A stretch of 64,000 nt of DNA from Dactylosporangium vinaceum (GCF_019904175.1 NZ_CP061913.1:2604001-2668000); one strand, 5' to 3'; positions 26,023-35,479 are shown, counted from the stretch's first letter. Translations and numbers: made by a program. Notes: generated from the sequence alone by a model not told the origin.

Positions 26023-27330
26023 ATGACGCAGATAGGACCTGTGGGCGGCAACGGTGAGCCGCTGACCGTGCTCTGGTCCTGGCGGCAGCGGCTCGAGCAG
26101 GGGGACGAAAAGCCGAAAGAGCGTGAACAGCCGCAACGACGGCCGAAATACCCTGCGCCAAAGGACAGTCTTGCACAGGCCGAGCCGGTGGACGGGCCGA
26201 AACAGGGCGATCAGGGGTACCTCGCCCAGCTGCAGCTGCGCCTCCGCGCGGCGCTCGGCGACTTCCACGGTGCGATTCGCATCCTGGCGGAGGTACCCCC
26301 GCAGATGCGCACTGTGCTGCACACGGCGGTCGCCGAGGACCCGGCGGCGGCCGAGCGCGGGCTCGTCTGGCTGGTCGAGCACTTCGACCAGCCCAGCGCG
26401 GTCGTCCCCGCCCTGGGCCGGCTCGCACCGGCACTCGACGCGCTGATCGGCACCCGGGCCCGCCAGCTCGACCTGTTCGGCGACGCGCTGGCCGAGGCCG
26501 TGCGCGAGGCGCGCGAGGAGCGCGGCGAGCGCTGGAGCGACGAGGACGCCGGGGCCTGGCGCGACGCCTGGCGGTTCGCGGTCGGCTGGCTGCGCCAGGG
26601 CGCGCAGCTGCACCAGGGCGAGACCCCGTACTGGACGGGCACTGTCGTCGCCCACGACCGGCGCCGCGACGACGTGGCCGTGCTGACCGTGATGACCGAC
26701 CTGCCGTACCCCTTCCGGGCCGGGCAGCGCGCGATAGTCGAGTGCCACCAGGTGCCGGGCGCGTGGCGGGCCTGCTGGATCGGTGACCCGCCGGCCGAGG
26801 ACCACCACATCGAGATCCACGTCCAGGCGCTCCCCGGCGACCGGGCCACCGGCTGCCTCGTGCGCGACGGCGGCGTCGGCGACCCGATCCGGCTGCACCG
26901 GGCCGAGGGCGACTTCAAGATCGAGGAGGGCCGGCCCGGCTCGGTGCTGATCGTGGCCGAGGACGTGCACGTCACCCCGGTCAAGGCGCTGCTGAGCGAG
27001 CTGGCCCTGCGCGGCGACGAGCGGGTCGTGCACCTGTTCTGGGGCGTGTCGACCCGCGACGACCTCTACGACCTGGAGTCGCTGCGCGAGCACGCGGCCC
27101 GGTGCGCGCACGCGTTCGTGCACGCGGTGGTCGCGCGGGGGCCGGCCCACCCGTACGTCAGCGGTTCGCTGCCGCAGGTCGTCGTGGACTTCGGCGAGTG
27201 GACCTCGCACGACGTCTACCTCAGCGGCAGCGGGCTGGCCGTCGGCGTCATGCGCAACATGCTGCTGCAACGCAACGTCGACCCGCGCCGGATCCACACG
27301 GTCACGCTGGAGCCGATCAGCGCGCCCTGA
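26023..27330 (+). CDS. Flavohaemoglobin-like protein with degenerate cofactor motifs
   Basis: Protein of 435 residues. Residues 1-65 are a basic, Gln/Lys-rich tail. Residues 65-195 look like a globin helix bundle ending WSDEDAGAWRDAWRFAVGWL, much like the last helices of bacterial globins. Residues 200-430 align with the FNR-type reductase of flavohaemoglobins (YPFRAGQRAIVECHQ, GDPIRLHRAEGDF). The FAD motif RxYS reads RACW (about 248), the GGVGITP NAD motif reads EDVHVTP (about 311), and the C-terminal CGP segment is SGSG. It probably has an altered or lost redox function, perhaps sensory. Annotated by fold resemblance only. Confidence 0.6.
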   Translation: MTQIGPVGGNGEPLTVLWSWRQRLEQGDEKPKEREQPQRRPKYPAPKDSLAQAEPVDGPKQGDQGYLAQLQLRLRAALGDFHGAIRILAEVPPQMRTVLHTAVAEDPAAAERGLVWLVEHFDQPSAVVPALGRLAPALDALIGTRARQLDLFGDALAEAVREAREERGERWSDEDAGAWRDAWRFAVGWLRQGAQLHQGETPYWTGTVVAHDRRRDDVAVLTVMTDLPYPFRAGQRAIVECHQVPGAWRACWIGDPPAEDHHIEIHVQALPGDRATGCLVRDGGVGDPIRLHRAEGDFKIEEGRPGSVLIVAEDVHVTPVKALLSELALRGDERVVHLFWGVSTRDDLYDLESLREHAARCAHAFVHAVVARGPAHPYVSGSLPQVVVDFGEWTSHDVYLSGSGLAVGVMRNMLLQRNVDPRRIHTVTLEPISAP

Positions 27331-27562
27331 CGGGCGGGTCCGATGTCATGAACAAGAGATGGTCCGGCCGCGCGGTCTCTGCGACGATGGATTTTCGGGC
27401 GCGAACGGATGTCACGAGTAGGAAATGTCGCAGTGACGCGCCCCGCCGCTTGGTGGGACGGGTGGATCTGTAATCCTGCGCGGAGGCGCCATAAGCGCCG
27501 GTCGTGGGCAATGACGGCCGCGGCCAGGAGCCGGACTGCGGGACGAGACGGGAACGACGCGC

Positions 27563-28846
<1,284 letters not shown>

Positions 28847-28983
28847 AGACCCGCTGCGCGGAGCGGTTCTTGCTCGTTTGTCTACTTGACGGAGATCGAC
28901 CCCGGCTGTCTCATAACTGAGTCCGTCCTGGGGCCGTCTGGGGTCGTTATCCGTTTTTGGGCATTTGAGCACATGGAGCGAGC

Positions 28984-29643
28984 ATGAGCGCGTCAACGTT
29001 GTCGCCGCTGTTGACCGCGGCAGTGCAGGACCGCACGTCCGGTGCTACCGGAGTGGCCCGCCAGGTGCTGGACGGGCTCGGCGAGTTCGTGTCCGATCCG
29101 GCCACCCTGCGGGCGATGGTGGCGCCGCTGCCCGGGCTGCTGCCGGGGTACGCCTCCATGTGGCACATCGCCCGCGCGGCCAACAGCGCCGACCCGGGCC
29201 CGGCCCTGCGCGCGATCCGCGAGCAGCTGGACCGCGACGTGGACCGCTCGGTCGCCCTGGCCACCCGGGTCCTCGAGCAGCGGGGTGGCTGGGTCCGCAC
29301 CGCGCCGAGCAGCGCCCTGGTCAAGGCCACCGTCGCCGGGCTGCCCGCCGGCACCGTCGACGCGCCCGGCACCGAGGGCCTGGAGCCGGTCACCGGCCTG
29401 GCCGGGGCCGACGCGATAAGCCCCACCCGGGTCCTCAACATCAAGGGCACGCTGGACCTGGCCCGGTCGATTCCCACGATCGTGGTCACCACGTCGCTGA
29501 AGCTGGTGCCCGAACACGTCTTCGAGGGCCTGGGCTCGCCGCTGTTCGAACGGATTCCGCTCGATGCGTTCTGGGCCGTGGTGCTCGACGGTGAGCTGCT
29601 GACACCGGCCGAGGCCGGTCGCCGGGCGGCCCAGCTCGGCTGA
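28984..29643 (+). CDS. eIF2B / ribose-1,5-bisphosphate-isomerase-like hypothetical protein
   Basis: Protein of 219 residues. The N-terminus DRTSGATGVARQVLDGL...MWHIARAAN and the central IVVTTSLKLVPEHVFEGL resemble short actinobacterial members of the eIF2B-related/R15P-isomerase superfamily. It is much shorter than a full enzyme (about 330) and I see no clear catalytic Cys/Asp pair. There is no signal peptide or membrane segment. Function uncertain. The ATG is preceded by GGAGCGAGC. Confidence 0.5.
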   Translation: MSASTLSPLLTAAVQDRTSGATGVARQVLDGLGEFVSDPATLRAMVAPLPGLLPGYASMWHIARAANSADPGPALRAIREQLDRDVDRSVALATRVLEQRGGWVRTAPSSALVKATVAGLPAGTVDAPGTEGLEPVTGLAGADAISPTRVLNIKGTLDLARSIPTIVVTTSLKLVPEHVFEGLGSPLFERIPLDAFWAVVLDGELLTPAEAGRRAAQLG

Positions 29644-30076
29644 CCGGGCCCGCCGGCGCGACGGATTCCCAACCATCGCCGCCGCCATGATCAAGTAGAC
29701 CTTCACCAATTCGTGGGAGCGCTCCTATCCGGCCGCCGTCTGGGGAGGCTGGAGTGATAGTCGCCCATGAATGCGTGTGGCCCGGCGGCGGCCGGGCCGT
29801 CCCCGGTGAAGATCCACAACGGATTCCGAAGCGGGGCAACGGATGCGGCCGTCTGGCTCCACATTGGACAACCGGGAAGACGGCACGATTTAGGACTGTG
29901 CAGACGGTCGGCGGGGGAGTACATTTCGTGCAACCCAAGGACAGCCGGGGCCGCCGCTTCCCCCGTGGCGGCGGCCCCGGTCTTGGGTTTCTTTCGTCCG
30001 CCGGCCGCTGACCGGCGCCTGTATGCCCTCGCGGGGCCCATGTTTGCCCTCGCCGGGTGAGGGAGACCAGACCCTC
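29644..30076. other. 433-bp gene-free stretch ending in a strong terminator
   Basis: No convincing coding region is visible. The first 220 bp shows nothing I can name apart from a GC-rich hairpin (CCCGGC/GCCGGG, near 29781). A possible -35 TTGGAC lies at 29864, followed by T-rich DNA near 29888. A very strong intrinsic terminator is at 29932-29995. This could be a small-RNA gene, a long 3' UTR or a leader of the membrane gene at 30077. Confidence 0.4.
29932..29995 (+). terminator. Two-tier intrinsic terminator, possible end of a small RNA
   Basis: The outer 8-bp helix AACCCAAG/CTTGGGTT encloses a 13-bp helix (29945-29957 with 29968-29980) whose 10-nt loop is TTCCCCCGTG. It is followed by TTTCTTTC. 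It lies 289 nt past the nearest upstream stop codon, so it probably ends a separate short transcript. The C-rich loop recalls actinobacterial small RNAs of the 6C type, but only one hairpin with five C's is present. Confidence 0.7.
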
Positions 30077-30829
30077 ATGGCTTCCGTCGATACCCGGCCC
30101 AACGAGACGCCGGCGCCTTCCGGTCCGCCGCCCCGCACGGTCTACATCGTCGGCGGGGTCATCGTCGTCGTCCTCATCGCGGTCGCCGCCGTCCTGGCGG
30201 TCGTATGGCCGCAGATGCACGGGGAGAACGCGAACGACACCGCCCACACCGTCACCGGGGCGGTCAACGGGCGCGACCACGCCACCCTCGACCTGGTGAC
30301 CGGGGCGACCTCGGTCAACATGCAGGCCGCCGACCTCGGCGACACGCTCTACCGGGTCGACACGCCGCAGACGGCCTCCGTCCACGACACCGGAGAGCGG
30401 ATCGAGGTCCAGGTGACCGACGGCAACGCCGAGGTCACGATCCAGCTCAACCGGGACGTGACCTGGGCCGTGCGCTTCACCGGCGGCGCCCAGAGCAACA
30501 CCGCCGACCTGCGCAGCCTCAAGCACCTGGCGAGCGTCGAGTACGTCGGCGGGGTCTCCGCGATCGACGTCACCCTGCCGACTCCGACCGGGACCGTCCC
30601 CGTCCGTGTCGACGGCGGCGCCAGCGCGGTGCGGGTCATCGCGCCCAGCGGCACGCCGGTGCGGGTCCAGGCGGCCGGGGGAGCGGGCCGCGTCACCGTC
30701 GACGGCACCGAGCACAGCGGTGTCGGCGCCGGCGGCACGTTCCCGTCGAACGGCTGGGATGCGGCCCAGAACCGCTACGACGTCGTGGCCGCCGGCGGTG
30801 TCTCAGCCTTTACGGTCGAGCACACCTAG
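30077..30829 (+). CDS. Membrane-anchored DUF4097-like protein
   Basis: Protein of 250 residues: a Pro-rich cytoplasmic tail (1-22), one transmembrane helix (TVYIVGGVIVVVLIAVAAVL, about 23-45) and an outside domain of short repeated beta strands. The Gly-Gly turns (RFTGGAQSNTADL, EYVGGVSAIDVTL, VDGGASAVRVIA, AAGGAGRVTVDG) form a beta-solenoid or adhesin-like stack as in DUF4097/DUF2807 proteins. Role unknown. The ATG was chosen because the Pro tail and helix follow. The stop overlaps the convergent STAS gene by 27 nt. Confidence 0.65.
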   Translation: MASVDTRPNETPAPSGPPPRTVYIVGGVIVVVLIAVAAVLAVVWPQMHGENANDTAHTVTGAVNGRDHATLDLVTGATSVNMQAADLGDTLYRVDTPQTASVHDTGERIEVQVTDGNAEVTIQLNRDVTWAVRFTGGAQSNTADLRSLKHLASVEYVGGVSAIDVTLPTPTGTVPVRVDGGASAVRVIAPSGTPVRVQAAGGAGRVTVDGTEHSGVGAGGTFPSNGWDAAQNRYDVVAAGGVSAFTVEHT

Positions 30830-31195
30830 GTCCATCGGCGCCCCGGACGTCGGGGCGTCGTCGGGCAGGTCGGCCAGGCCGAACAGCTCGGTCAGCCCGG
30901 TGATCTGCAGCAGCCGGTGCACGAACGGCGACGGGCTGCGGACCTCCATGCGGCCGCCGGCCTCGCGCACCTTGTTGTTGGCGGCCACCAGCGCCCCGAT
31001 GCCTATGGAGTCCATGAACGGCACCCGCCGCAGGTCCACGGCGAGCAGCTGCGGCCGGTACGCCTCCACGGTGTCGAGCACGACGGAGCGCAGCGCCCCC
31101 ACGGTGGCGGCCTCGAGGGGACCGAGCACCTCCACCACGACAGTGCCGCCGGGTATCTCGCCGGACTGGTGCGTCCGGACCATTGCGTCGCCCAT
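30803..31195 (-). CDS. STAS-domain anti-sigma factor antagonist
   Basis: Protein of 130 residues with the SpoIIAA/RsbV fold: LAVDLRRVPFMDSIGIGALVAA, in which the Ser of DSIGIGAL is the usual phosphorylation site. A VVEVLGPLEAATV strand lies near the N-terminus and EVRSPSPFVHRLLQITGL at the end. It would bind an anti-sigma kinase and free a sigma factor. No cognate RsbW-type kinase or sigma gene is adjacent, so its partner is elsewhere. Confidence 0.88.
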   Translation of the reverse strand: MGDAMVRTHQSGEIPGGTVVVEVLGPLEAATVGALRSVVLDTVEAYRPQLLAVDLRRVPFMDSIGIGALVAANNKVREAGGRMEVRSPSPFVHRLLQITGLTELFGLADLPDDAPTSGAPMDLGVLDRKG

Positions 31196-31251
31196 TCAAC
31201 TCGCGTACCCAGCCCGGGAAACCGGAAACGTGGAGCGTGCGGGTGGCGACG

Positions 31252-32217
31252 TCACGCGTTCGCGGAGACCAGCAGCGGGAGCATCAGCCCGTATGCGCAC
31301 AGCAGCACGCAAGCCTCCGGACGGGTGATCCGGTTGCCCCGCTTGAGCAGCAGCCAGGCCAGGACCCCGGCGACCACCATGGCCGTCACCGCCAGGAAGC
31401 CGAACGGCGCGATCCGCTCCCTCCCCGCCGCCAGCCCGACCACCGCGCCGCCGACCAGGCTGTTGAACAGGTTCGAGCCGAGCAGATTGCCGACCATCAG
31501 GTCGCCCCAGCCGCGCCGCTGCGCCTGCACCGACGTCATCAGCTCCGGCAGCGACGTGCCGAGCGCGACGAACGTGAAGCCGATCACGGCATCGCTCACG
31601 CCCCACCGGTGCGCCAGCGTCGACGCGTTCGTCACCAGCAACTGCGCGCCGCCGAGCGTGGCGGCCAGCCCGATCGCGCACCGGGCCGCCTCGACCCACC
31701 AGCGGCCGGGCGGGGGCGGTGGCTCCACGAACGCGGCGACGTCATCGGGGAGGGGATCGTCGGGGGGTACCCGCGAAAGCCGCACCAGGAGCCACAGCGC
31801 GCCGAGGCTCAGCAGCGCCAGCAGTACCCCGGCGATGAACTTGAGCCCGACGAGCGCGAACGCCCCGAACACGCTCACCCCGGCCACCATGAGCGGCGCC
31901 TCGCGCACCGGCACGGACGAGCGGACGAGCACCGGCGAGACGACGGCGACGACTCCCAGGATCAGCGTCACGTTGAGGATGTTCGACCCGACGAGGTTGC
32001 CCAGCGCCAGCCCCGCGTTCCCGCGCACGGCCGCGGTGCCCGACACGACGAACTCCGGCGTGCTCGTCCCCAGCCCGATGATCACCACGCCGACGATCAC
32101 CGGCGCCACCCGCAGCACCGTGGCCAACCGGCCCGCGCCGACCACCAGCTGATCCGCCCCGACGGTGAGCAGCGCCAGGCCCACGATGCCGAGCCCGGCC
32201 ACGAACAGGGTCGACAT
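31252..32217 (-). CDS. CaCA-family Na+/Ca2+ (or H+/Ca2+) antiporter, YrbG-like
   Basis: Protein of 321 residues with about ten membrane helices and the two alpha-repeats of cation/Ca2+ exchangers: GLGTSTPEFVVSG...GNLVGSNILN and ALGTSLPELMTSVQ...GNLLGSNLFN. The Glu of each repeat lines the ion site. It likely exports Ca2+ using a Na+ or H+ gradient. The ATG at 32217 starts MSTLFVAGLGIVG, directly at helix 1; longer upstream frames would add an unlikely basic tail. It is divergent from the zinc-ribbon membrane protein. Confidence 0.9.
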   Translation of the reverse strand: MSTLFVAGLGIVGLALLTVGADQLVVGAGRLATVLRVAPVIVGVVIIGLGTSTPEFVVSGTAAVRGNAGLALGNLVGSNILNVTLILGVVAVVSPVLVRSSVPVREAPLMVAGVSVFGAFALVGLKFIAGVLLALLSLGALWLLVRLSRVPPDDPLPDDVAAFVEPPPPPGRWWVEAARCAIGLAATLGGAQLLVTNASTLAHRWGVSDAVIGFTFVALGTSLPELMTSVQAQRRGWGDLMVGNLLGSNLFNSLVGGAVVGLAAGRERIAPFGFLAVTAMVVAGVLAWLLLKRGNRITRPEACVLLCAYGLMLPLLVSANA

Positions 32218-32484
32218 CCGCCTCCTCCCAGCGCCGCGCCTGGCTCGACACACTACCGGTACACGCACCCGCCCCGGCGCCCGCGCGGTTGCATTGTGCA
32301 CGGGCCCGAAACCGGTTCCGGCGGATTGCCGCCTTCCACCGCTGGCGCAAAAGCGCGGAGCGCTCTACAGTTTTCAACGAGACCGGCGTCTTCCCCCGTG
32401 GATGCCGGTCTCACCACTATTTTCGGGGTCTGCTCCATAGTGGACGGCACCGGTACATTGGGCCCCGGCGGAGGGAGCAGTCTG

Positions 32485-33300
32485 GTGCCTTGTCCACGGT
32501 GCGGAGCCACGGGCGTCGACCCGGCCGGCTACTGCGTGCAGTGCCGGCTCTTCCGCGGCCCGGCGGGCCCGCCGCCCCAGGCGTTCTATCCCGTGGCCCC
32601 GCCGCCGCCGAAGCAGCGCAACCCACTGCTGATCCCCGGCATCATCTTCGGCGCCGTCGCGCTGCTCCTGGCGGCGGGCGTCATCGTCTACGCCGTGGTG
32701 GGCGGCGACAGCCCCGCCGCCGATCAAGGGCTGACGGGCGGCACCAACCCGGTCGTCGCCCCCAGCCTCACGGCGGCCCCCGACGACCCGACCCCGACCC
32801 CCACGGCGACGGTGACCGCCACGCCCGGCGCGTCGGCGTCGGGGAGCGCCGGGACCAGCCCGACCGCCGGGCCCTCCTGCGTCGTCGGCGTCTTCCTCGA
32901 GGAGCAGCACACCGAACAGGTGACAGTGCTCAACACCGGCACGTTCCCGTTCAGCGGCAGCGGCGCCTACCACCGGTACACCGACAGCGGCCGGGTCACC
33001 CTCGACTACGGCGACGGCATGAGCCTGCGCGGCACCAACGGCGCCAACCAGTACGAGTACATCTTCGCCGGCTACATCTCGTACACGTACAAGTACGAGA
33101 ACGGCGTGCTCACCTTCTCGTCGCCGCGGCCCGACCCGCAGGGCACCGAGACGTTCATCCGCAACGGCAACGTCGACTTCAAGGGCAAGCTGGAGGCCCG
33201 CGTACCCCCGCCGATGAAGGTCAACTGCGGCGGCGTCGCCATGAGCCTCAGCAACCAGATCACCACGATCCAGCTCAAGCGCACCAGTAAAGCACCGTGA
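32485..33300 (+). CDS. Zinc-ribbon, single-pass membrane protein with external domain
   Basis: Protein of 271 residues from a GTG preceded by the ribosome site GGAGGGAG at 7 nt. The N-terminal Cys4 ribbon CPRC...CVQC (3-21) is followed by a Pro-rich stretch and one transmembrane helix (IPGIIFGAVALLLAAGVIVY, about 52-72). A Thr/Pro/Ser linker (about 85-130) and an outside domain containing CVVGVFLEEQHTEQV and NCGGVAMSL (two Cys, perhaps bridged) complete it. This is a bacterial zinc-ribbon surface protein of unknown role. The ribbon fixes the start. Confidence 0.65.
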   Translation: MPCPRCGATGVDPAGYCVQCRLFRGPAGPPPQAFYPVAPPPPKQRNPLLIPGIIFGAVALLLAAGVIVYAVVGGDSPAADQGLTGGTNPVVAPSLTAAPDDPTPTPTATVTATPGASASGSAGTSPTAGPSCVVGVFLEEQHTEQVTVLNTGTFPFSGSGAYHRYTDSGRVTLDYGDGMSLRGTNGANQYEYIFAGYISYTYKYENGVLTFSSPRPDPQGTETFIRNGNVDFKGKLEARVPPPMKVNCGGVAMSLSNQITTIQLKRTSKAP

Positions 33301-33368
33301 CCTCACGGGCGGCTTTGCTCAGGTGAGCGGCGGGCGTGCCGATCATGCACGGCGGAGGAGGAGCCTGC

Positions 33369-33779
33369 ATGGACAACACGCTCGCCATGGTCATCGACGA
33401 CTCGCGCGCGATGAGGGGCATCCTGAAACGGATTCTGCTGCCCCTCGGCTTCGAGACCCGCGAGGCCACCAACGGCAAGGACGCGCTCGACCAGATCTGG
33501 GACCACGACCTCAAACCGGCCCTGGCCCTCATCGACTGGAACATGCCCGAGATGAACGGGCTCGAGTTCGTCATGGCGGTGCGCAAGCAGAAGCATCTGC
33601 GCCAGATGACGCTCATGATGGTCACCACCGAGAGCGAGCACGGTCAGATCGTGCGAGCCCTCGCCGCGGGGGCCCACGAGTATGTGATCAAGCCGTTCAC
33701 GGCGGAAGCGATCGTCGACAAGCTGACGTACCTGGGACTCGTCCCGCTGGCCGGCGCCGAGCCCGCGGTCAGCGCGTGA
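33369..33779 (+). CDS. Stand-alone CheY-like response regulator
   Basis: Receiver-only protein of 136 residues: acidic pair VIDDS, phospho-acceptor Asp in LIDWNMPEMNG, Thr in MVTTESE and Lys in VIKPF. It is close to chemotaxis CheY in motif quality, but no chemotaxis or flagellar gene is near. It probably relays phosphate to a distant partner. A strong GGAGGAGG ribosome site stands before the ATG. Confidence 0.88.
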   Translation: MDNTLAMVIDDSRAMRGILKRILLPLGFETREATNGKDALDQIWDHDLKPALALIDWNMPEMNGLEFVMAVRKQKHLRQMTLMMVTTESEHGQIVRALAAGAHEYVIKPFTAEAIVDKLTYLGLVPLAGAEPAVSA

Positions 33780-33861
33780 TCTGGGGGGTTGACCTGAAAG
33801 GCACGGCACTGGGTCCGATAGGCGACGGAAGAACACCAGGCGCCGAACTACCGTGCGACAC

Positions 33862-34482
33862 ATGACGATCGACTTCCCGCACGGCTGGTGGGGCACGGAC
33901 CTGGGCGCCGCCCGGGCGAGCATCGGAACCTACGAGCTCTACCCCACCGAGAGCCTGCCGGCGGTGGACGAGTCACGCTCCGACGGCAGCTTCGCCTGGC
34001 TCGTCCCCGGCGCGCCGCACGACCCACTGCGGGCCATGGAGGTCGCCGCCCTCGCCGAGCACATCGAGCTGCCCGTGCCGTTCGCGCGGTTCATGAGCAG
34101 CCAGGTGCTCATGGACGCCATCCCGTCGTGCACCGGCTGCGACTTCGACCTCGCCCCGCGCCCGGTGCCCAGCCCCGTGGAGCCCGCGGCGCAGCTGGTG
34201 CGGTTCCTGCGCGATCAGCAGGACGCCGTCATCTGGTACCTCTACCTGCGCCCCGGCACCGAGCCGTTCGTGATCGCGTCGCCCTGGCTGCTGGAGATCG
34301 TCGGCCTGGAGGACGTCGACCGGGCCACGCTCATCGCCAACATGGTCCACGTCGCCGACTCCTTCGAGCAGTTCATCCACCGCTTCTGGCTGGAGAACTC
34401 GCTGTGGTTCGGCGTCAACGAGGGCGACGCGACGACCGATGAGATGAACCTGTACCTCGCCCATTACACGGCCGCCATTTAA
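33862..34482 (+). CDS. Hypothetical protein, possibly SMI1/KNR4 (SUKH)-like
   Basis: Soluble protein of 206 residues. Its ending FEQFIHRFWLENSLWFGVNEG resembles the C-terminal helix of SMI1/KNR4-type immunity or scaffold proteins. It also has a Cys pair SCTGCDFDL and a WYLYLRPG strand. The evidence is weak and no toxin gene is adjacent. The ATG at 33862 (MTIDFPHGWWG) is preferred over a GTG 9 nt earlier. Confidence 0.5.
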   Translation: MTIDFPHGWWGTDLGAARASIGTYELYPTESLPAVDESRSDGSFAWLVPGAPHDPLRAMEVAALAEHIELPVPFARFMSSQVLMDAIPSCTGCDFDLAPRPVPSPVEPAAQLVRFLRDQQDAVIWYLYLRPGTEPFVIASPWLLEIVGLEDVDRATLIANMVHVADSFEQFIHRFWLENSLWFGVNEGDATTDEMNLYLAHYTAAI

Positions 34483-34486
34483 TCTC

Positions 34487-34515
34487 TTGCGAACCGGACG
34501 CACCGGGCCTATCTT
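34487..34515 (+). promoter_or_regulatory. Promoter of the 42-residue ORF
   Basis: TTGCGA (34487-34492) and TATCTT (34510-34515) with 17-bp spacing resemble a primary-sigma promoter and lie about 40 bp before the small ORF start. It begins just after the upstream stop codon. Confidence 0.5.
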
Positions 34516-34554
34516 TGAATACGTCAGCGAGAAGCGAACAGAGGAGATCGGACG

Positions 34555-34683
34555 ATGAGCGGGCGCCGCGAGCTACGACTGGAAGCGCACAGCGCGACCA
34601 GCGCCGCCGCGTGGCTGTCGGCCGCCGGTCGGTCAGCGCTGCTCAGCGGCTTGTCGACGGGCTCGGGCAGGTGGTTTGACTAG
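34555..34683 (+). CDS. Small ORF of 42 residues with its own promoter and terminator
   Basis: The predicted peptide begins MSGRRELRLEAHS, has an Ala/Ser/Leu-rich amphipathic middle (AAAWLSAAGRSALLSG) and ends SGRWFD. The ribosome site GAGGAG is 8 nt before the ATG. A promoter-like pair precedes it and a strong intrinsic terminator follows 23 nt after the stop, so it looks like a complete monocistronic unit. I do not recognise it. It could be a peptide, a leader, or a small RNA with chance coding. Confidence 0.5.
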   Translation: MSGRRELRLEAHSATSAAAWLSAAGRSALLSGLSTGSGRWFD

Positions 34684-34706
34684 GGGTGCCCCTTGCGTCA
34701 CACCAA

Positions 34707-34735
34707 CCGCCCGCGCATTCGCCGGGCGGTTTTTT
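34707..34735 (+). terminator. Intrinsic terminator before tRNA cluster
   Basis: Stem CCGCCCG/CGGGCGG with loop CGCATTCGC, followed by six T's. It is one of the clearest Rho-independent terminators in the window. Confidence 0.9.
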
Positions 34736-34767
34736 CATGCCATTATACATTTACGTCTATCAATTGA

Positions 34768-34840
34768 ACCGTGGTGGCCCAACGGCAGAGGCGTCCCCCT
34801 CAAAAAGGGAATGGTGCGGGTTCGACTCCCGCTCACGGTA
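34768..34840 (+). tRNA. tRNA with anticodon CAA (Leu by codon), class I body
   Basis: A cloverleaf can be drawn. The acceptor ACCGTGG pairs with TCACGGT (one G-U), followed by A73. The D arm is GCC/GGC, the T arm GCGGG-TTCGACT-CCCGC is perfect, and the variable loop has only 5 nt. The anticodon loop CTCAAAA gives anticodon CAA at 34801-34803, with a C-A mismatch closing the anticodon stem. Leucine tRNAs are normally class II with a long variable arm, so this is atypical. No CCA is encoded. A TATACA-like -10 lies about 20 bp upstream. Confidence 0.7.
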
Positions 34841-34888
34841 CGCAAGGTCGTTTGGTATCGGGTAGTGCAGCTGAAGGAAGGAGGCCCG

Positions 34889-35332
34889 GTGACCGCAGTA
34901 TTGGTGCTCAACGCCGACCTCGGACCCCTGCACCGGGTCTCAATCCGCCACGCCATCCGCATGATCCTGCGCGAGGTGGCCGTGATCCACGAGGCGGAGC
35001 CGGACCGGGTGATCGGAGTCTTCCCGCTCCCGCGGGTCGTGCGGCTCGTGTCCTACGTCGTCACCCGCTGGCGCTTCACCGGCGGGCCGGCCTGGTCCCG
35101 CGCCGGCGTCCACGCCCGTGACGGCCGCCGCTGCGGCTACTGCGGCCGGGAGGCCACGACCATCGACCACATCCTGCCCCGCTCCCGCGGCGGCCGGAAC
35201 ACCTGGAAGAACACCGTTGCGGCCTGCACCGGCTGCAACCAGCGCAAAGGCGACCGCACCCCCGTCGAAGCGGGCATGGTGCTGCGCGTGCGCCCGTCGA
35301 CTCCGACGTGGCACGCGCTCGTCCAGCGCTGA
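34889..35332 (+). CDS. HNH endonuclease family protein
   Basis: Protein of 147 residues. The N-terminal part is TAVLVLNADLGPLHRVSIRH. The HNH/McrA-type core is CGYCGREATTIDHILPRSRG...NTVAACTGCNQRKGD: zinc Cys4, the catalytic His of DHILP and the Asn of the motif are all present. Such proteins cut DNA; the biological role of this widespread actinobacterial type is not established. The GTG start has AAGGAGG upstream. It sits between the first and second tRNA, 48 nt after the former and 73 nt before the latter. Confidence 0.85.
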   Translation: MTAVLVLNADLGPLHRVSIRHAIRMILREVAVIHEAEPDRVIGVFPLPRVVRLVSYVVTRWRFTGGPAWSRAGVHARDGRRCGYCGREATTIDHILPRSRGGRNTWKNTVAACTGCNQRKGDRTPVEAGMVLRVRPSTPTWHALVQR

Positions 35333-35405
35333 AACGGCCTCGGGCCGGGCGGCTCCTTCGCCACCGCCGCCCGCCCGGGGTCGACCACTGTGTCACAGGT
35401 ACAGG

Positions 35406-35478
35406 GGCCTCATAGCTCATCAGGTAGAGCGCCGCTCTTGCAAAGCGGAGGTGGCCGGTTCGAGACCGGCTGGGTCCA
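35406..35478 (+). tRNA. tRNA with anticodon TGC (Ala by codon), lacking G3-U70
   Basis: D arm GCTC/GAGC, anticodon arm CCGCT-CTTGCAA-AGCGG and T arm GCCGG-TTCGAGA-CCGGC are all perfect; the anticodon TGC is at 35439-35441. The acceptor GGCCTCA/TGGGTCC has a C-T mismatch at position 3-70, where alanine tRNAs carry the G-U pair that AlaRS requires, and a T-G at position 5. A73 is present and CCA is not encoded. The cloverleaf is clear; charging identity is doubtful. Confidence 0.75.
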
Positions 35479-35479
35479 C

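Noticed and set aside
27331..27562. Riboswitch in the citrate synthase leader
   Set aside because: Only small GC hairpins are visible and no known aptamer core could be recognised.
29932..29995. Firm call of 6C RNA
   Set aside because: Only one hairpin has a C-rich loop and it holds five C's; the second expected hairpin was not found, so only a possible small RNA is claimed.
34768..34840. Reading the first tRNA as a TCA (opal-suppressor or selenocysteine) tRNA
   Set aside because: Placing U33 and the 7-nt loop correctly gives anticodon CAA; the body also lacks tRNA-Sec features.
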